From contig PIUA01000026.1 in the NCBI GenBank assembly GCA_017577405.1, forward strand, positions 1 to 64,000: a stretch of DNA of 64,000 bases, read 5' to 3'. Below are positions 43,699 to 52,847 of the stretch, piece by piece; the stretch's first letter is position 1, and the number at the start of each line of letters is the position of its first letter. The notes beneath the pieces are model-generated. The model searched no databases, had not been told where the DNA came from, and saw only the letters and a program-made list of their open reading frames with translations. The position numbers and the translations under genes were made by a program. The DNA comes from Bacillota bacterium. Lineage in GTDB: Bacteria; Bacillota; Limnochordia; Limnochordales; Limnochordaceae.

Positions 43699-45174
43699 TC
43701 AGGCCACCAGGCCCCGTTCCCGCCACTTGGCGAAGATCTGGCGGACCCGGGCGTCGGCCTCGGCCACCGCCTCCCGGGGGCTGAGGGCCCCTGTGGCCGC
43801 CTTGGCGAACATGTCGGGCAGGACGAAGCTGTCGAAGACCTCGCCGATGGCCGGGTTGGCCGGGCCGGGATGGCCCACGTTGGTCGACCAGTTGAGGGCC
43901 TGCTTCAGGGGCGCGAGCTTGTTGGCCGGGACGGAGCCGAAGGGGTCGTCCTCGCAAACCTCTTCGATCCAGGCCTGGCCGGCGGCCGGCCGCTCTTCCA
44001 CGGGCACCCCGGGATCGGCCACCGATCCTGGGAAGGAGGGGAAGTTGTATAGCTTGCTGGCCAGCACCGCGTCCCGGTAGTTGTCCACCAGATCGATCAG
44101 GAACTCCTTGGCCAGGTCGGGGCTTTGGGCGAACTGCCAGATGAAGTAGGCGCCCATCACGTGCTCGCAGGCCCACTGGCCCGCGGGGCCCCGCAGAGCT
44201 TCGACGAAGAAGGTGTCGTCGGCCACAGGCAGGCCGTTCTCCTGCGCGGTCCGGTAGGCGGAGATGGAGTTGACGATGTAGGACGTCTGGCCCGCGTTGA
44301 AGGCCTGGTTGTTGGAGGAGGCGTCCCAGCTCAGCACCGCGGGGCTCATCGCCTCCCGGTAGAGGGTCCGCATGAACTCCACCGCTTGGATGGTCGCCTC
44401 GGAGTTGAGGACCACCTGCTCATTCTCATCCTGCACCGATCCCCCGAAGGACCAGAGGAGCGCCCGGCAGACCATGTTGGAGTCGATGTCCTGGGAGAGG
44501 CCGATGCCCACCGGGATCTGCACCTGGGGGTACTTCTCCCGGATCAGGCGCCCGGCGGTGAGGAGGTCCTCCCAGGTGGAGGGACCGTCGGGCATGCCGA
44601 TCCCCGTCCAGATGCTCTTCAGGTAGCAGCCTGGGTCGGGCACGTAGTTGTCCGAGAAGGCGAACCACTTGCCCGTCACCGGGTTGTAGGTGCTCCGCTT
44701 GGCCAGATCCAGGATGGGACCGTGCCGGCGCTCCACCTCCTGGACCACGTCGGCCATGTCCAGCACGTACGGTTCGAAGGCGGCCGGGGGCGAGATGAAC
44801 ATGAACAGGTCGTGGCCCTGCTGGGCGGCCACCTCTGCGTTCGCCCGGGGTACCAGGTCCGAGAAGGCGATGTGGTCCACCGTCACCTGGACCCCCCGGG
44901 CCTCACCCCACGCCTTGGCGTACTGGTCGAACCAGACGTCGTAGGCGGGGACGAAGTGGCTCCACTGGATGATCCGCAAGGTCCGCTGCCGTTGCGCGCT
45001 CACCCGGGGCACGAAAACATACGGCGCCGCGGCCAGGCTGAGGGCCCCGGCGCCGGCCCACTTGAGCACCGTCCGGCGGCTCACCTGCCGTTCCTGCGTC
45101 GGGGGCTGGGCGGCCGCCTCCGTCCCAACCGGGTTCTGCCAGCCGAGTGTGGAGCGCCCTTCACGCCTTTTCAC
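43699..45174 (-). CDS. Tat-exported sugar ABC transporter substrate-binding protein
   Basis: A 491-residue binding protein of the extracellular family 1 type (MalE/UgpB fold), with TLRIIQWSHFVPAYDVWFD at the mature start. The N-terminus has a twin-arginine signal (SRRTVLKWAGAGALSLAAA, cleavage near VSA) rather than a Sec signal, and no lipobox. Tat export implies folding before export. It is the first gene of the importer operon, preceded by a good sigma-A promoter. Substrate unknown. GTG 45174 was taken because GGGGGG precedes it; the frame is open 21 codons further upstream, but those lie across the mapped promoter spacer side. Confidence 0.9.
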   Translation of the reverse strand: MKRREGRSTLGWQNPVGTEAAAQPPTQERQVSRRTVLKWAGAGALSLAAAPYVFVPRVSAQRQRTLRIIQWSHFVPAYDVWFDQYAKAWGEARGVQVTVDHIAFSDLVPRANAEVAAQQGHDLFMFISPPAAFEPYVLDMADVVQEVERRHGPILDLAKRSTYNPVTGKWFAFSDNYVPDPGCYLKSIWTGIGMPDGPSTWEDLLTAGRLIREKYPQVQIPVGIGLSQDIDSNMVCRALLWSFGGSVQDENEQVVLNSEATIQAVEFMRTLYREAMSPAVLSWDASSNNQAFNAGQTSYIVNSISAYRTAQENGLPVADDTFFVEALRGPAGQWACEHVMGAYFIWQFAQSPDLAKEFLIDLVDNYRDAVLASKLYNFPSFPGSVADPGVPVEERPAAGQAWIEEVCEDDPFGSVPANKLAPLKQALNWSTNVGHPGPANPAIGEVFDSFVLPDMFAKAATGALSPREAVAEADARVRQIFAKWRERGLVA

Positions 45175-45235
45175 AGAAACCCCCCCGTGACTGGTGATCG
45201 CCCCTGCGTGAGGGAGCGGAGCCATCTTGCCGCCC

Positions 45236-45265
45236 ATAGTAGCATGTATTCCTAATATGAGTCAA
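45236..45265 (-). promoter_or_regulatory. Sigma-A promoter of the sugar ABC operon
   Basis: On the minus strand TTGACT (45265-45260), an 18-base spacer and TACTAT (45241-45236) give a near-consensus promoter in locally A+T-rich DNA, about 60 bases before the GTG start. TGTAT and ATACA arms flank the -35 and spacer and could be an operator. Confidence 0.65.
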
Positions 45266-45429
45266 TATACACTGTCTCTGCAGCCTTCATAAAATCTCAG
45301 TCATGTCAGTCGATCTCGTGGACCCCCGACCGTCCTGGCTTGCCACCTGGCCCCGTCCGGGGCGGCCTGGCTCTCCTCCCGGAGCTCATCCTCGCTCCCC
45401 CCCACCCCCCGGCCGCAGCGAAATCACCG

Positions 45430-45458
45430 TTGACTGAGTGGAATACTCGGATTAAAGT
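45430..45458 (+). promoter_or_regulatory. Sigma-A promoter of the TcyP-like gene
   Basis: TTGACT (45430-45435), 17-base spacer, TAAAGT (45453-45458). The spacer contains a GAGT-N5-ACTC inverted repeat that may be an operator. The predicted transcript start near 45465 rules out the open-frame start at 45461 and supports GTG 45503. Confidence 0.65.
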
Positions 45459-45502
45459 AGGTGGGAGATCCCTTCAGTTTGTGTCGAAAGGGTGATCGCC
45501 CC

Positions 45503-46885
45503 GTGTGGGCAACGGTGGCCAATCTCCTCATCTTCGCGCTCCTCCTGGGCCTTCTGGTGCGGATGCGGGCCCGCCGCCGCTCCTTCTCCGTGCGGGTCTT
45601 CACCGGGTTGGGCCTCGGGATCCTCTTCGGCGTCCTCCTCCACCTGATCTACGCGCCCGGCTCCGGGGTCCTCCGGACCACCATCGACTGGATCAACCTG
45701 GTGGGCCAGGGCTACGTCCGGCTCTTGCAGATGGTGGTGGTCCCCCTCGTCTTCATCTCCATCGTCACCGCCTTCACCAAGCTGGAGCTCACCCAGCAGG
45801 TGGGCAAGGTGAGCGCGCTCATTCTGATCATCCTGGTGGGCACCACCGCCATCGCGGCAGCGGTGGGGATCGCCACCACGGGCCTCTTCGGCCTGGAGGC
45901 GGGCCAGATCCAGCCGGGCCAGGCGGAGCTCCAGCGGGCCGCAGGGCTGGAGCAGACCTTCGGCAGCACCCTCCAGGGGACCAGCCTGCCCCAGCAGCTG
46001 CTGGAGATCCTGCCGGCCAACCCCTTCCTCGACTTCACCGGCGCGCGGCGGAGTTCCACCCTGGCAGTGGTCGTCTTCGCGGCCTTCGTGGGCTTGAGCT
46101 ACCTGGGCCTGCGGCAGCGGGAGCCTGAGACGGCCCAGACCTTCGAGCGGCTCGTGCAGGCCCTCTACGGGGTGACCATGGGGATTGTGCGCATGGTCAT
46201 CCGCCTCACGCCCTACGGCGTCCTGGCCATCATGACCCGGGTCGCCGCCACCAGTGACTACGCCGCCATTTGGGCCTTGGGCAAGTTCGTCCTCGCCTCC
46301 TACGTCGCGCTGGCCATCGTCTTTCTGATCCACCTGCTCCTTCTGGGCTTGGCGGGCCTTAGCCCCGCGGCGTACGTGCGCAAGGTGCTGCCCGTCCTGG
46401 GCTTCGCCTTCACCTCCCGCTCCAGCGCCGCCACCCTGCCCCTGAACGTCCGGGCCCAGACGGAGGAGCTGGGCGTGCCTGCGGGCATCGCCAACTTCGC
46501 CGGCTCCCTGGGGCTTTCCATCGGCCAGAACGGCTGCGCCGGCGTCTATCCGGCCATGCTGGCCGTCATGATCGCGCCCACCGTCGGCATCGACCCCTTC
46601 ACCCCGGGCTTCATCGCCAGCGTCATCGCCGTCGTCGCGCTGAGCTCCTTCGGCGTGGCCGGGGTGGGCGGCGGGGCCACCTTCGCCGCGTTGATGGTGC
46701 TCTCCATGCTGGGCCTGCCCGTGGGGCTGGCGGGTCTCTTGATCTCCATCGAGCCGCTCATCGACATGGGCCGGACAGCGGTCAACGTCAGCGGGTCCAT
46801 GACCGCGGGGGTCCTCACCAGCCGCCTCACCGGCCAGCTGGACCGGGCCGTCTACACCGCCGCCGCCCTGCAGGAGCAAGCCTAA
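45503..46885 (+). CDS. TcyP-like cation:dicarboxylate/amino acid symporter
   Basis: A 460-residue transporter of the DAACS (GltP/DctA) family. The best resemblance is to the cystine transporter subgroup TcyP (motifs FTSRSSAATLPLNV, NFAGSLGLSIGQNGCAGVYPAM and GVAGVGGGATFA). It has eight main helices and two re-entrant loops in the family. L-cystine is the likely but unproven substrate. GTG start after GAAAGGGTGATC; divergent from the sugar ABC operon. Confidence 0.87.
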   Translation: MWATVANLLIFALLLGLLVRMRARRRSFSVRVFTGLGLGILFGVLLHLIYAPGSGVLRTTIDWINLVGQGYVRLLQMVVVPLVFISIVTAFTKLELTQQVGKVSALILIILVGTTAIAAAVGIATTGLFGLEAGQIQPGQAELQRAAGLEQTFGSTLQGTSLPQQLLEILPANPFLDFTGARRSSTLAVVVFAAFVGLSYLGLRQREPETAQTFERLVQALYGVTMGIVRMVIRLTPYGVLAIMTRVAATSDYAAIWALGKFVLASYVALAIVFLIHLLLLGLAGLSPAAYVRKVLPVLGFAFTSRSSAATLPLNVRAQTEELGVPAGIANFAGSLGLSIGQNGCAGVYPAMLAVMIAPTVGIDPFTPGFIASVIAVVALSSFGVAGVGGGATFAALMVLSMLGLPVGLAGLLISIEPLIDMGRTAVNVSGSMTAGVLTSRLTGQLDRAVYTAAALQEQA

Positions 46886-46959
46886 ACGGACCCGCGGCTT
46901 GGGACGGCCGCAGATGGGTCGATGGGTCCGCCAGACCAAGAAAGAGGTGCGCGTGCCGA

Positions 46960-46987
46960 GGCCCGGGGCGATCCTCCGCCCCGGGCC
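46960..46987. terminator. Terminator between convergent TcyP-like and Gfo/Idh genes
   Basis: Perfect 11-bp stem (46960-46970 with 46977-46987, 6-base loop) in the 156-bp convergent gap. On the minus strand a CTCTTTCTT stretch follows at a distance. It may serve both genes. Confidence 0.6.
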
Positions 46988-47041
46988 TGCTCACGCCGGA
47001 GGTCACCGCGCGGGGTGCCGCTCCACCGGTGGGACGCGGCC

Positions 47042-48322
47042 TTACCCCGCCTCCACCACCCGGCCCTCCCGGCGGGACGCTTCCGCGGCGAAGGCCATCA
47101 GGTGGCTCTCCAGCGACTCGGCCAGGGAGGTGAGGGCCTCTTCGGGGACCCGCCCCTCTTTGCGGGCCCTCAGCCGGCCGACGAAGGCGGCCATCAAGCC
47201 GTCATCGCCCCCTGCATGGCCGGCGCCCGCCGGGACGTGGAGCACCTCCCGGCCCGAGCCGCGGGTGCCCTGGGGCACAAAGCTCCGGACCTCCAGCTCC
47301 CCCTTCTCTAGATGCCCCCGGATCTCACCGTGGGTCCCCATCAGCTTCAGGGTCCGGGTGTTCTCCTCGGTGAACGCGCAGACGGTGAAGGCGGCCGTCA
47401 CCCCGCCGGCAAACTCCAGGCTGACCACCTGGTGGTCCACCACGTCGTTGTCCGAGCGGTAGACGCACCGGCCATACGGCCCCTCCCGCAGGGCCTGGAG
47501 GCGCCCTTCCCGGCTCAGGTCGTGGGTGATGACGGAGACGGGCCAGCCCGTCGAGTCCGCGAGCGCCTCCACGTAGAAGCGGACCGCATCGAAGGGGCAG
47601 CTCTCCGAAGCGGGGCAGCCATCGATGCACCGCTCCGGCGCGCCTGGGGGCGCGTGCTCCGGCCGGAAGTGGAGGAGGGAGCCGAAGGAGGCGAGCCGCA
47701 CCCAAGGCCGCCCCACCAGCCAGCGGAGCATGTCCAAGTCGTGGCAGGACTTGGCCAGGATCATGGGGCTGGAGGTCGCCTCCCGGCGCCAGTTCCCCCG
47801 GACGTAGCTGTGGGCGAAGTGCCAGTAGCCGATGTTCTCCGTGTACTGGATGGAAACGACGTGACCGATCCGCCCCGCATCCAAGAGCCCCTTGAGGGTG
47901 CTGAAGAAGGGCGTGTACCGGAGCACGTGGGCGACGGTGACGCTCCCGCCCCGGTCCTGAAGGCGCTCCGCGGCCCGGGCCACCTTCAGGACCTCCTCCC
48001 GGGTGGGGGCGATGGGCTTCTCCAGAAGGATGTCGTACCCCAGCTCCATGGCCCGCAGGGCCGGCTCCACGTGGAGCTGGTCCGGCGTGGCGATGATCAC
48101 CCCGTCGGCCAGACGGGGCCCGGCCAGGAGGTCTTCCCAGCGGGCAAAGCGGCGTTCCGGCGGAATCTGGTGCCGGTCCCCCACCAGGTTCCGCCGCGCC
48201 TCCCGGGGGTCGGCGACGGCCACCACCCGGGCCTGATCGGGGTGGGCCAAGCACCAGCCGGCGTACACATCCCCACCCCGGTTGCCGGCACCGATGACGG
48301 CTAAGGTGACGGGCTCAGCCAC
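47042..48322 (-). CDS. Gfo/Idh/MocA family oxidoreductase
   Basis: A 426-residue NAD(P)-dependent oxidoreductase. The N-terminal Rossmann motif AVIGAGNRGG, the EKPIAPTREE motif and the C-terminal substrate domain are those of the glucose-fructose oxidoreductase/inositol dehydrogenase family. A Cys-rich insert (RCIDGCPASESCPF) may bind a metal; similar inserts occur in some Firmicute relatives. GTG 48322 follows GGAGGAGGGG; 69 earlier in-frame codons are not family-like. It follows the epimerase by 40 bases in a putative ugd-epimerase-oxidoreductase operon, so it may act on a sugar or sugar nucleotide. Confidence 0.88.
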   Translation of the reverse strand: MAEPVTLAVIGAGNRGGDVYAGWCLAHPDQARVVAVADPREARRNLVGDRHQIPPERRFARWEDLLAGPRLADGVIIATPDQLHVEPALRAMELGYDILLEKPIAPTREEVLKVARAAERLQDRGGSVTVAHVLRYTPFFSTLKGLLDAGRIGHVVSIQYTENIGYWHFAHSYVRGNWRREATSSPMILAKSCHDLDMLRWLVGRPWVRLASFGSLLHFRPEHAPPGAPERCIDGCPASESCPFDAVRFYVEALADSTGWPVSVITHDLSREGRLQALREGPYGRCVYRSDNDVVDHQVVSLEFAGGVTAAFTVCAFTEENTRTLKLMGTHGEIRGHLEKGELEVRSFVPQGTRGSGREVLHVPAGAGHAGGDDGLMAAFVGRLRARKEGRVPEEALTSLAESLESHLMAFAAEASRREGRVVEAG

Positions 48323-48362
48323 AGGAACCCCTCCTCCCCCCGCCTGGGCCCTGCCGGGCCGG

Positions 48363-49352
48363 TCAGGCGGGATCGGACTGGGCATCCAGCCAGGCGGCGA
48401 AGCGGGCCAGCCCCTCCTCCAGGGAGACCTGGGGCGCATAGCCCAACTCCGTCCGGGAGCGGGTGAGGTCAGCCCAGGTGCGGGGCACATCCCCCACCTG
48501 TTCGGGCAGCCGCTCGATCTGGGGCTCAAGGCCCAGAGTGGCCGCCAGCTGCTCCACCAAGGTGTCCAGCCGGACGGGCCGGTCGCTGCCCAGATTGAAG
48601 ACCCGGTAGGGCGGCTCGCCCCGCGGGAAGGCCTGGAAGGCCAGCGCGGCCAGGATGCCGTCCACGATATCGTCCACGTAGGTGTAATCCCGCTCCGAGC
48701 TCCCGTCCCCGTAGAGGGGAAGCGGCCGGCCCGCCCGCATCAGGCGCGCGAACTTGTGGATGGCCAGGTCGGGCCGCTGGCGGGGCCCGTAGACGGTGAA
48801 GAAGCGCAAGGCCACGATGGTCAGGCCGTAGCAGTTGCTGAAGCTCTGGCAGAGGGCCTCCCCCGCGGCTTTGGTGGCGCCGTAGGGCGAGGCGGGGGTC
48901 AGGATGGGATCCTCCTCGGCGAAGGGCACCTTGGTGTTCCGCCCGTAGACCGAGCTGGAGGAGCCGAAGATCACCCGCGCCACCCCATGCCGCCGGGCGG
49001 CCTGCAGCACGTTGACCGTCCCGCCGATGTTCACCTCGGTGTAACCCACGGGATCCTCCACCGAGGGGCGGACCCCCGCCCGGGCGGCCAGGTGGACCAC
49101 CGCCTCAGGCCGGCTGGCCTGGAAGGCCGCCTCCAGAGCCGCCTCGTCCCGGATGTCGGCCTCCACCAGGCGGAGGCGGGGATGGTCTCGGTGGGGGGCC
49201 AGGTTGGCCCGCTTGACGGCCGGATCGTAGAAGGGGTCGAAGTTGTCGACCACCGTCACCTCCGCGCCCAGCCCCAGCAGGCGGTCCACCAGGTGGCTAC
49301 CGATGAACCCCGCCCCACCCGTCACCAGGTACCGCTGGAAGGGAAGGCTCAC
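48363..49352 (-). CDS. NAD-dependent sugar-nucleotide epimerase (UDP-glucuronate/GalE-like)
   Basis: A 329-residue extended [19 protein letters not shown] at the start, catalytic SSSSVYG and YGATKAAGE (Tyr-xxx-Lys), and the [13 protein letters not shown] motif common in UDP-glucuronate 4-epimerases. It directly follows UDP-glucose dehydrogenase with a GTGA overlap, so conversion of UDP-glucuronate to UDP-galacturonate is the favoured reaction; a UDP-glucose 4-epimerase role is possible. It would feed polysaccharide synthesis. Confidence 0.88.
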   Translation of the reverse strand: MSLPFQRYLVTGGAGFIGSHLVDRLLGLGAEVTVVDNFDPFYDPAVKRANLAPHRDHPRLRLVEADIRDEAALEAAFQASRPEAVVHLAARAGVRPSVEDPVGYTEVNIGGTVNVLQAARRHGVARVIFGSSSSVYGRNTKVPFAEEDPILTPASPYGATKAAGEALCQSFSNCYGLTIVALRFFTVYGPRQRPDLAIHKFARLMRAGRPLPLYGDGSSERDYTYVDDIVDGILAALAFQAFPRGEPPYRVFNLGSDRPVRLDTLVEQLAATLGLEPQIERLPEQVGDVPRTWADLTRSRTELGYAPQVSLEEGLARFAAWLDAQSDPA

Positions 49353-50707
49353 CGCCCGATCCCCCAGTAGCGGAAGCCCAGCCGGGTCAACATCTCCCGG
49401 TCGAGGACGTTCCGGCCGTCGATGACCACCCGCTCCCGCATCCGCTCGGCCACCGCGCCCCAATCCACGTGGAGGAAGGTCTCCCACTCGGTCATGAGGA
49501 CCACCGCGTCGGCATCCTGCGCCGCGTCCAGGGGCGTCTCCGCGTACTCAATGGCCAGATCGGGGTGCTCCCGGCGGCACCGCTCCATCCCCACCGGGTC
49601 ATGGGCCCGCACCCGGGCGCCCAGCTCCACCAGCCGCCGGGCCACGTCCAAGGCGGGGGCATCCCGCAGGTCGTCGGTGTTGGGCTTGAAGGTCAGGCCC
49701 CACAGGGCGACGGTGCTCCCCCGGACCACCTTCAGAGCCTGCTGGAGCTTCTCCACCACCACCCGGCGCTGGCGCATGTTCACCTCCAGGGTCCCCCGGG
49801 CCAGGGGCATCTCGTACCCGTACTGATCGCCCAGGGCCAAGAGGGCCCGCACGTCCTTGCCGAAGCAGGAGCCTCCCCACCCCGCGCCCGCCCCCAGATA
49901 GCGGAGGCCGATCCGCTTGTCCAGGCCCACCGCCCGCATGACCTCCGTCACGTCCGCCCCCACCCGGTCGGCGATGCCGGCGATCTCGTTGGCAAAGGAG
50001 ATCTTCATGGCAAGGAAGGCATTGGACGCGTACTTGCAGAGCTCCGCGCTGGTGGGCGTGGTGGTGACGAAGACGGGCAGCTCCCGGCTGTCCGGCCGGG
50101 GGATGCCCGACGGCGGCGTGAAGGTCTGCTCCAGGATCGCCTCGTAGAGGCGCCGGAGCCGGTCGATGGGGCCTGAGCTGGTGGCCCCCACCACGATCCG
50201 GTCGGGATAGAACATGTCGTAGATGGCCGAACCCTCCCGGAGGAACTCCGGGTTGGAGGCGACGGCCACCTGGGCCTGGACCCCCCGGTGGGCCAGCCCA
50301 TCTTGGATGATGGACGCCACCCGGCGGGCGGAACCGACGGGCACCGTCGACTTGTTGACCACCACCGTGTCCGCCCCTTCGGGGATCATGCTGGCGATCT
50401 CGGTGGCGGCCGCCTCCACGTAGCGCAAATCTGCGTCTCCGTTGGCCTGGGTGGGCGTCCCGACGCAGATGAGGAGGACATCGGCCCCGGCCGCCTCAGG
50501 GGTGAGCTGGGTTCCGAACTGCATGCTCCGGTAAGTGGCCCGCAACAGCTCCGGAAGCCCCGGTTCGTGGAACGGCGGCCGCCCCTCCCGGAGGCTTTCG
50601 ACGACTGCCGGGTTCTTGTCGATGCAGGTCACCTCGTGACCCAAATAGGCCAGGGCGACCCCGGTGGTGAGCCCAACGTAGCCGGTGCCAACCACGGTGA
50701 CTCTCAT
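49349..50707 (-). CDS. ugd: UDP-glucose 6-dehydrogenase
   Basis: A 452-residue enzyme oxidising UDP-glucose twice to UDP-glucuronate with NAD. N-terminal motif [18 protein letters not shown], catalytic Cys in [12 protein letters not shown], the VGTPT and VNKSTVPVG motifs and the C-terminal [18 protein letters not shown] domain are all present. The ATG at 50707 begins exactly at the dinucleotide-binding strand. First gene of a three-gene operon for uronic-acid nucleotide sugars. Confidence 0.95.
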   Translation of the reverse strand: MRVTVVGTGYVGLTTGVALAYLGHEVTCIDKNPAVVESLREGRPPFHEPGLPELLRATYRSMQFGTQLTPEAAGADVLLICVGTPTQANGDADLRYVEAAATEIASMIPEGADTVVVNKSTVPVGSARRVASIIQDGLAHRGVQAQVAVASNPEFLREGSAIYDMFYPDRIVVGATSSGPIDRLRRLYEAILEQTFTPPSGIPRPDSRELPVFVTTTPTSAELCKYASNAFLAMKISFANEIAGIADRVGADVTEVMRAVGLDKRIGLRYLGAGAGWGGSCFGKDVRALLALGDQYGYEMPLARGTLEVNMRQRRVVVEKLQQALKVVRGSTVALWGLTFKPNTDDLRDAPALDVARRLVELGARVRAHDPVGMERCRREHPDLAIEYAETPLDAAQDADAVVLMTEWETFLHVDWGAVAERMRERVVIDGRNVLDREMLTRLGFRYWGIGR

Positions 50708-50776
50708 GCCAACGGCCTCACTTTCGGAAAAGAAATGGTCAGCCAACCAGCCCCTCGGACCGGCGCACGCACGGTC

Positions 50777-50807
50777 AAAAGAAGGGCGCGTCCGAACCGC
50801 GCCCTTC
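50777..50807 (-). terminator. Terminator of the HAD phosphatase gene
   Basis: Perfect 10-bp stem (50781-50790 with 50798-50807, 7-base loop) followed on the minus strand by TTTT, 30 bases after the phosphatase stop. Confidence 0.8.
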
Positions 50808-50837
50808 CATACCTTCGCCTCTGGTCGGTCCTTCCCT

Positions 50838-51542
50838 TTAGGAAAGGGCCTCCCCGCACCCCGCCAGGGTCTGGTGCAGGTAGACCAAGAGCTCCTGGGG
50901 GCGCTCGATACGCAGGTCAGGAACCAGGGTTGGTGGGACAGCCTCTGCGCCGTACCCATATGCGGCCAAGCCGCTGCGGGTTCCGACGGCTCGGGCCGTT
51001 AGGAGATCACCCCTGGTGTCGCCGATGAAGATGGAGGTCTCGGCCTGGGCGCCGCCCCGCTGGAGGGCCCGGGTCAGGATGTCGGGGGCCGGCTTGGGCC
51101 GCAGGTCGGGATCGACCCCCTGGATCACGTCGAAGAAGGCCTTCAGCCCCACATCGTCCAGGACCCGCTCCGCCACCGGCGTCAGCTTGTTGGTCGCCAC
51201 ACCCAGAACGAAGCCGGGAATCGCCTCCCGAAGCTTCTCCAACCCCTCAAGGACCTCAGGAATCCCCGGAAAGGGCGGGCTGTGCTCGGGCCCCATCGTC
51301 TCGTAGTGGGCCCGGTAGCGGGCGACGAGTTCGTCCACCGCCTCGGGCGGAAGGGGCAGGCCGAGGGCCTTGGCCATCTCGCCGATGGGCGGGCCGATCT
51401 CCCGGGCGATGGCGTCCGCGGGCGGAAGGGGGCTCAGCTTGAGGTCCTGGCAAGCCCGGCGGAAGGCTTCCACAATACCTGTCTTGGTATCCAGGAGGGT
51501 TCCATCCAAATCGAAGAAGACAGCACGGATCGGTTGGCTCAC
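50838..51542 (-). CDS. HAD family hydrolase (phosphoglycolate phosphatase-like)
   Basis: A 234-residue haloacid dehalogenase-type phosphatase. Motif I FFDLDGTLLDT near residue 9 gives the Asp nucleophile, motif II GVATNK, motif III Lys in RPKPAPDI and motif IV IFIGDTRGDLL. The helical cap type fits phosphoglycolate phosphatase, beta-phosphoglucomutase and similar enzymes; the substrate is not determined. ATG start just upstream of the dGTPase gene on the same strand. Confidence 0.88.
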   Translation of the reverse strand: MSQPIRAVFFDLDGTLLDTKTGIVEAFRRACQDLKLSPLPPADAIAREIGPPIGEMAKALGLPLPPEAVDELVARYRAHYETMGPEHSPPFPGIPEVLEGLEKLREAIPGFVLGVATNKLTPVAERVLDDVGLKAFFDVIQGVDPDLRPKPAPDILTRALQRGGAQAETSIFIGDTRGDLLTARAVGTRSGLAAYGYGAEAVPPTLVPDLRIERPQELLVYLHQTLAGCGEALS

Positions 51543-51613
51543 TCTCTCACTCCCACGCTCGATGTTGGCCGTCAGTTGGAGTCCAAGGCAGCCCGGGGCA
51601 TCACGAACGCTGC

Positions 51614-52825
51614 CTAGTGAAGGTGGTGGCCCATGGCTCTCGCCCTGGGATCGAAGAGTTCAGCGTGCAGATCCAAAGCGCCCCGATCGGTCAGGGAGGC
51701 CAGGAAGTAGGCGATCTGGCGCGGCCGTTCCGGCTCCGACGCCGCTTCCCAGCGACGGTAGTGCGGCTCCGGCATGAGCCGCGGGTTGGCCAATAAACGA
51801 TCGAAAAGCTGGGTCAGGATCCACCGCTCCTTCTCGTTCTGCCGGACGACCAAGGGGTGCTGGTAGACGTGCTGGAAGAGGAAATCGACCAGTGCCCGCA
51901 CCTTCTGGCCCAACGCCTCCGGCAGGGTGACCAGAGGCTCCCGGTGGTGGATGGCCGCTTCAAAGGTGGTCACGCCGGCGGCCTGAGCCCGGGCCACTGA
52001 GGCTTCCGCCGCCTCAAGGAGGAGGCGGTCGATCAGGTGCCGCCGGGCCCGGCGGGCCAGCAGGCGGTGCCGCTCCCGGGCCGGCCAGTCCCGGAAGGTG
52101 CCTGCTTCGACCAGCTCCGCCTCGGCCCGGTCCCAGCACGCCTGCCAGGGCTCGAGCCGGGGCTCGGACCGGAGCTGGTCGGGCTCGAGGAGGCCCGCCT
52201 CCAAGGCGTCTTGCAGGTCGTGGCCCGCGTAGGCGATCACATCCGCCAGGTTGACCACCTGCGCCTCCAAGGTCGGTTGAGGGTAGGGGTCGAAGTCGGG
52301 CACGGGAACGTCAAACGGGGTGGCGTGCCGGGCCACCCCCTGGCGGGTGGCGAAGGTCAGGTTGAGGCCGGGCCCGTCGGGGTACATCAGTTCGAGCTCG
52401 TCCAGCACCCGCAGGGAGTGCTGGTTGGAGTCCCACCCCTGAGGGTCCCCCGCCTGCCGGAGCGCGGCGTCCAGGGCCGCCTCCCCGGCATGGCCAAAGG
52501 GCGTGTGCCCCACGTCATGGCCCAGCGCGATGGCTTCCACCAGCGGCTCCCGCAGGCCCAAGAGCCTGGCCAGGGTCCGGCCGATCTGGGCCACCTCCAG
52601 GGTGTGGGTGAGCCGGGTCCGGTAAAAGTCGCCCTCGTGGATCAGGTAGACCTGGGTCTTGTGCTGGAGCGCCTGAAAGGCGCGCGCGTGGATGATGCGG
52701 TCCCGGTCCCGCTGGAAGGGGTCACGCGGGTCCGCATCATCCACGGGCCGCAGGCGCTCGCTCCAGGGCGGCCGCTCGGGCGTGGCAAGACGGGCCAGGG
52801 CGCCCGGGGTGAACAGGCGGGCCAT
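51614..52825 (-). CDS. dgt: Deoxyguanosinetriphosphate triphosphohydrolase-like protein
   Basis: A 403-residue HD-domain hydrolase that in the family cleaves dGTP or other dNTPs to nucleoside and triphosphate. The HD motif residues are visible: RLTHTLEV near residue 68, then ALGHDVGHTPFGHAGE, and the downstream Asp in NLADVIAYAGHD. The N-terminal DRDRIIHARAFQALQHKTQV motif is typical. ATG 52825 is eight bases after GAGAGG. Confidence 0.93.
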   Translation of the reverse strand: MARLFTPGALARLATPERPPWSERLRPVDDADPRDPFQRDRDRIIHARAFQALQHKTQVYLIHEGDFYRTRLTHTLEVAQIGRTLARLLGLREPLVEAIALGHDVGHTPFGHAGEAALDAALRQAGDPQGWDSNQHSLRVLDELELMYPDGPGLNLTFATRQGVARHATPFDVPVPDFDPYPQPTLEAQVVNLADVIAYAGHDLQDALEAGLLEPDQLRSEPRLEPWQACWDRAEAELVEAGTFRDWPARERHRLLARRARRHLIDRLLLEAAEASVARAQAAGVTTFEAAIHHREPLVTLPEALGQKVRALVDFLFQHVYQHPLVVRQNEKERWILTQLFDRLLANPRLMPEPHYRRWEAASEPERPRQIAYFLASLTDRGALDLHAELFDPRARAMGHHLH

Positions 52826-52847
52826 CCACCTCACCTCTCACCCCGCA

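Noticed and set aside
45452-46939. A 495-codon frame antisense to the TcyP-like symporter
   Set aside because: Composition is dominated by Gly, Asp, His and Gln from reverse reading of membrane codons; the sense strand encodes a clear transporter with promoter and ribosome site.
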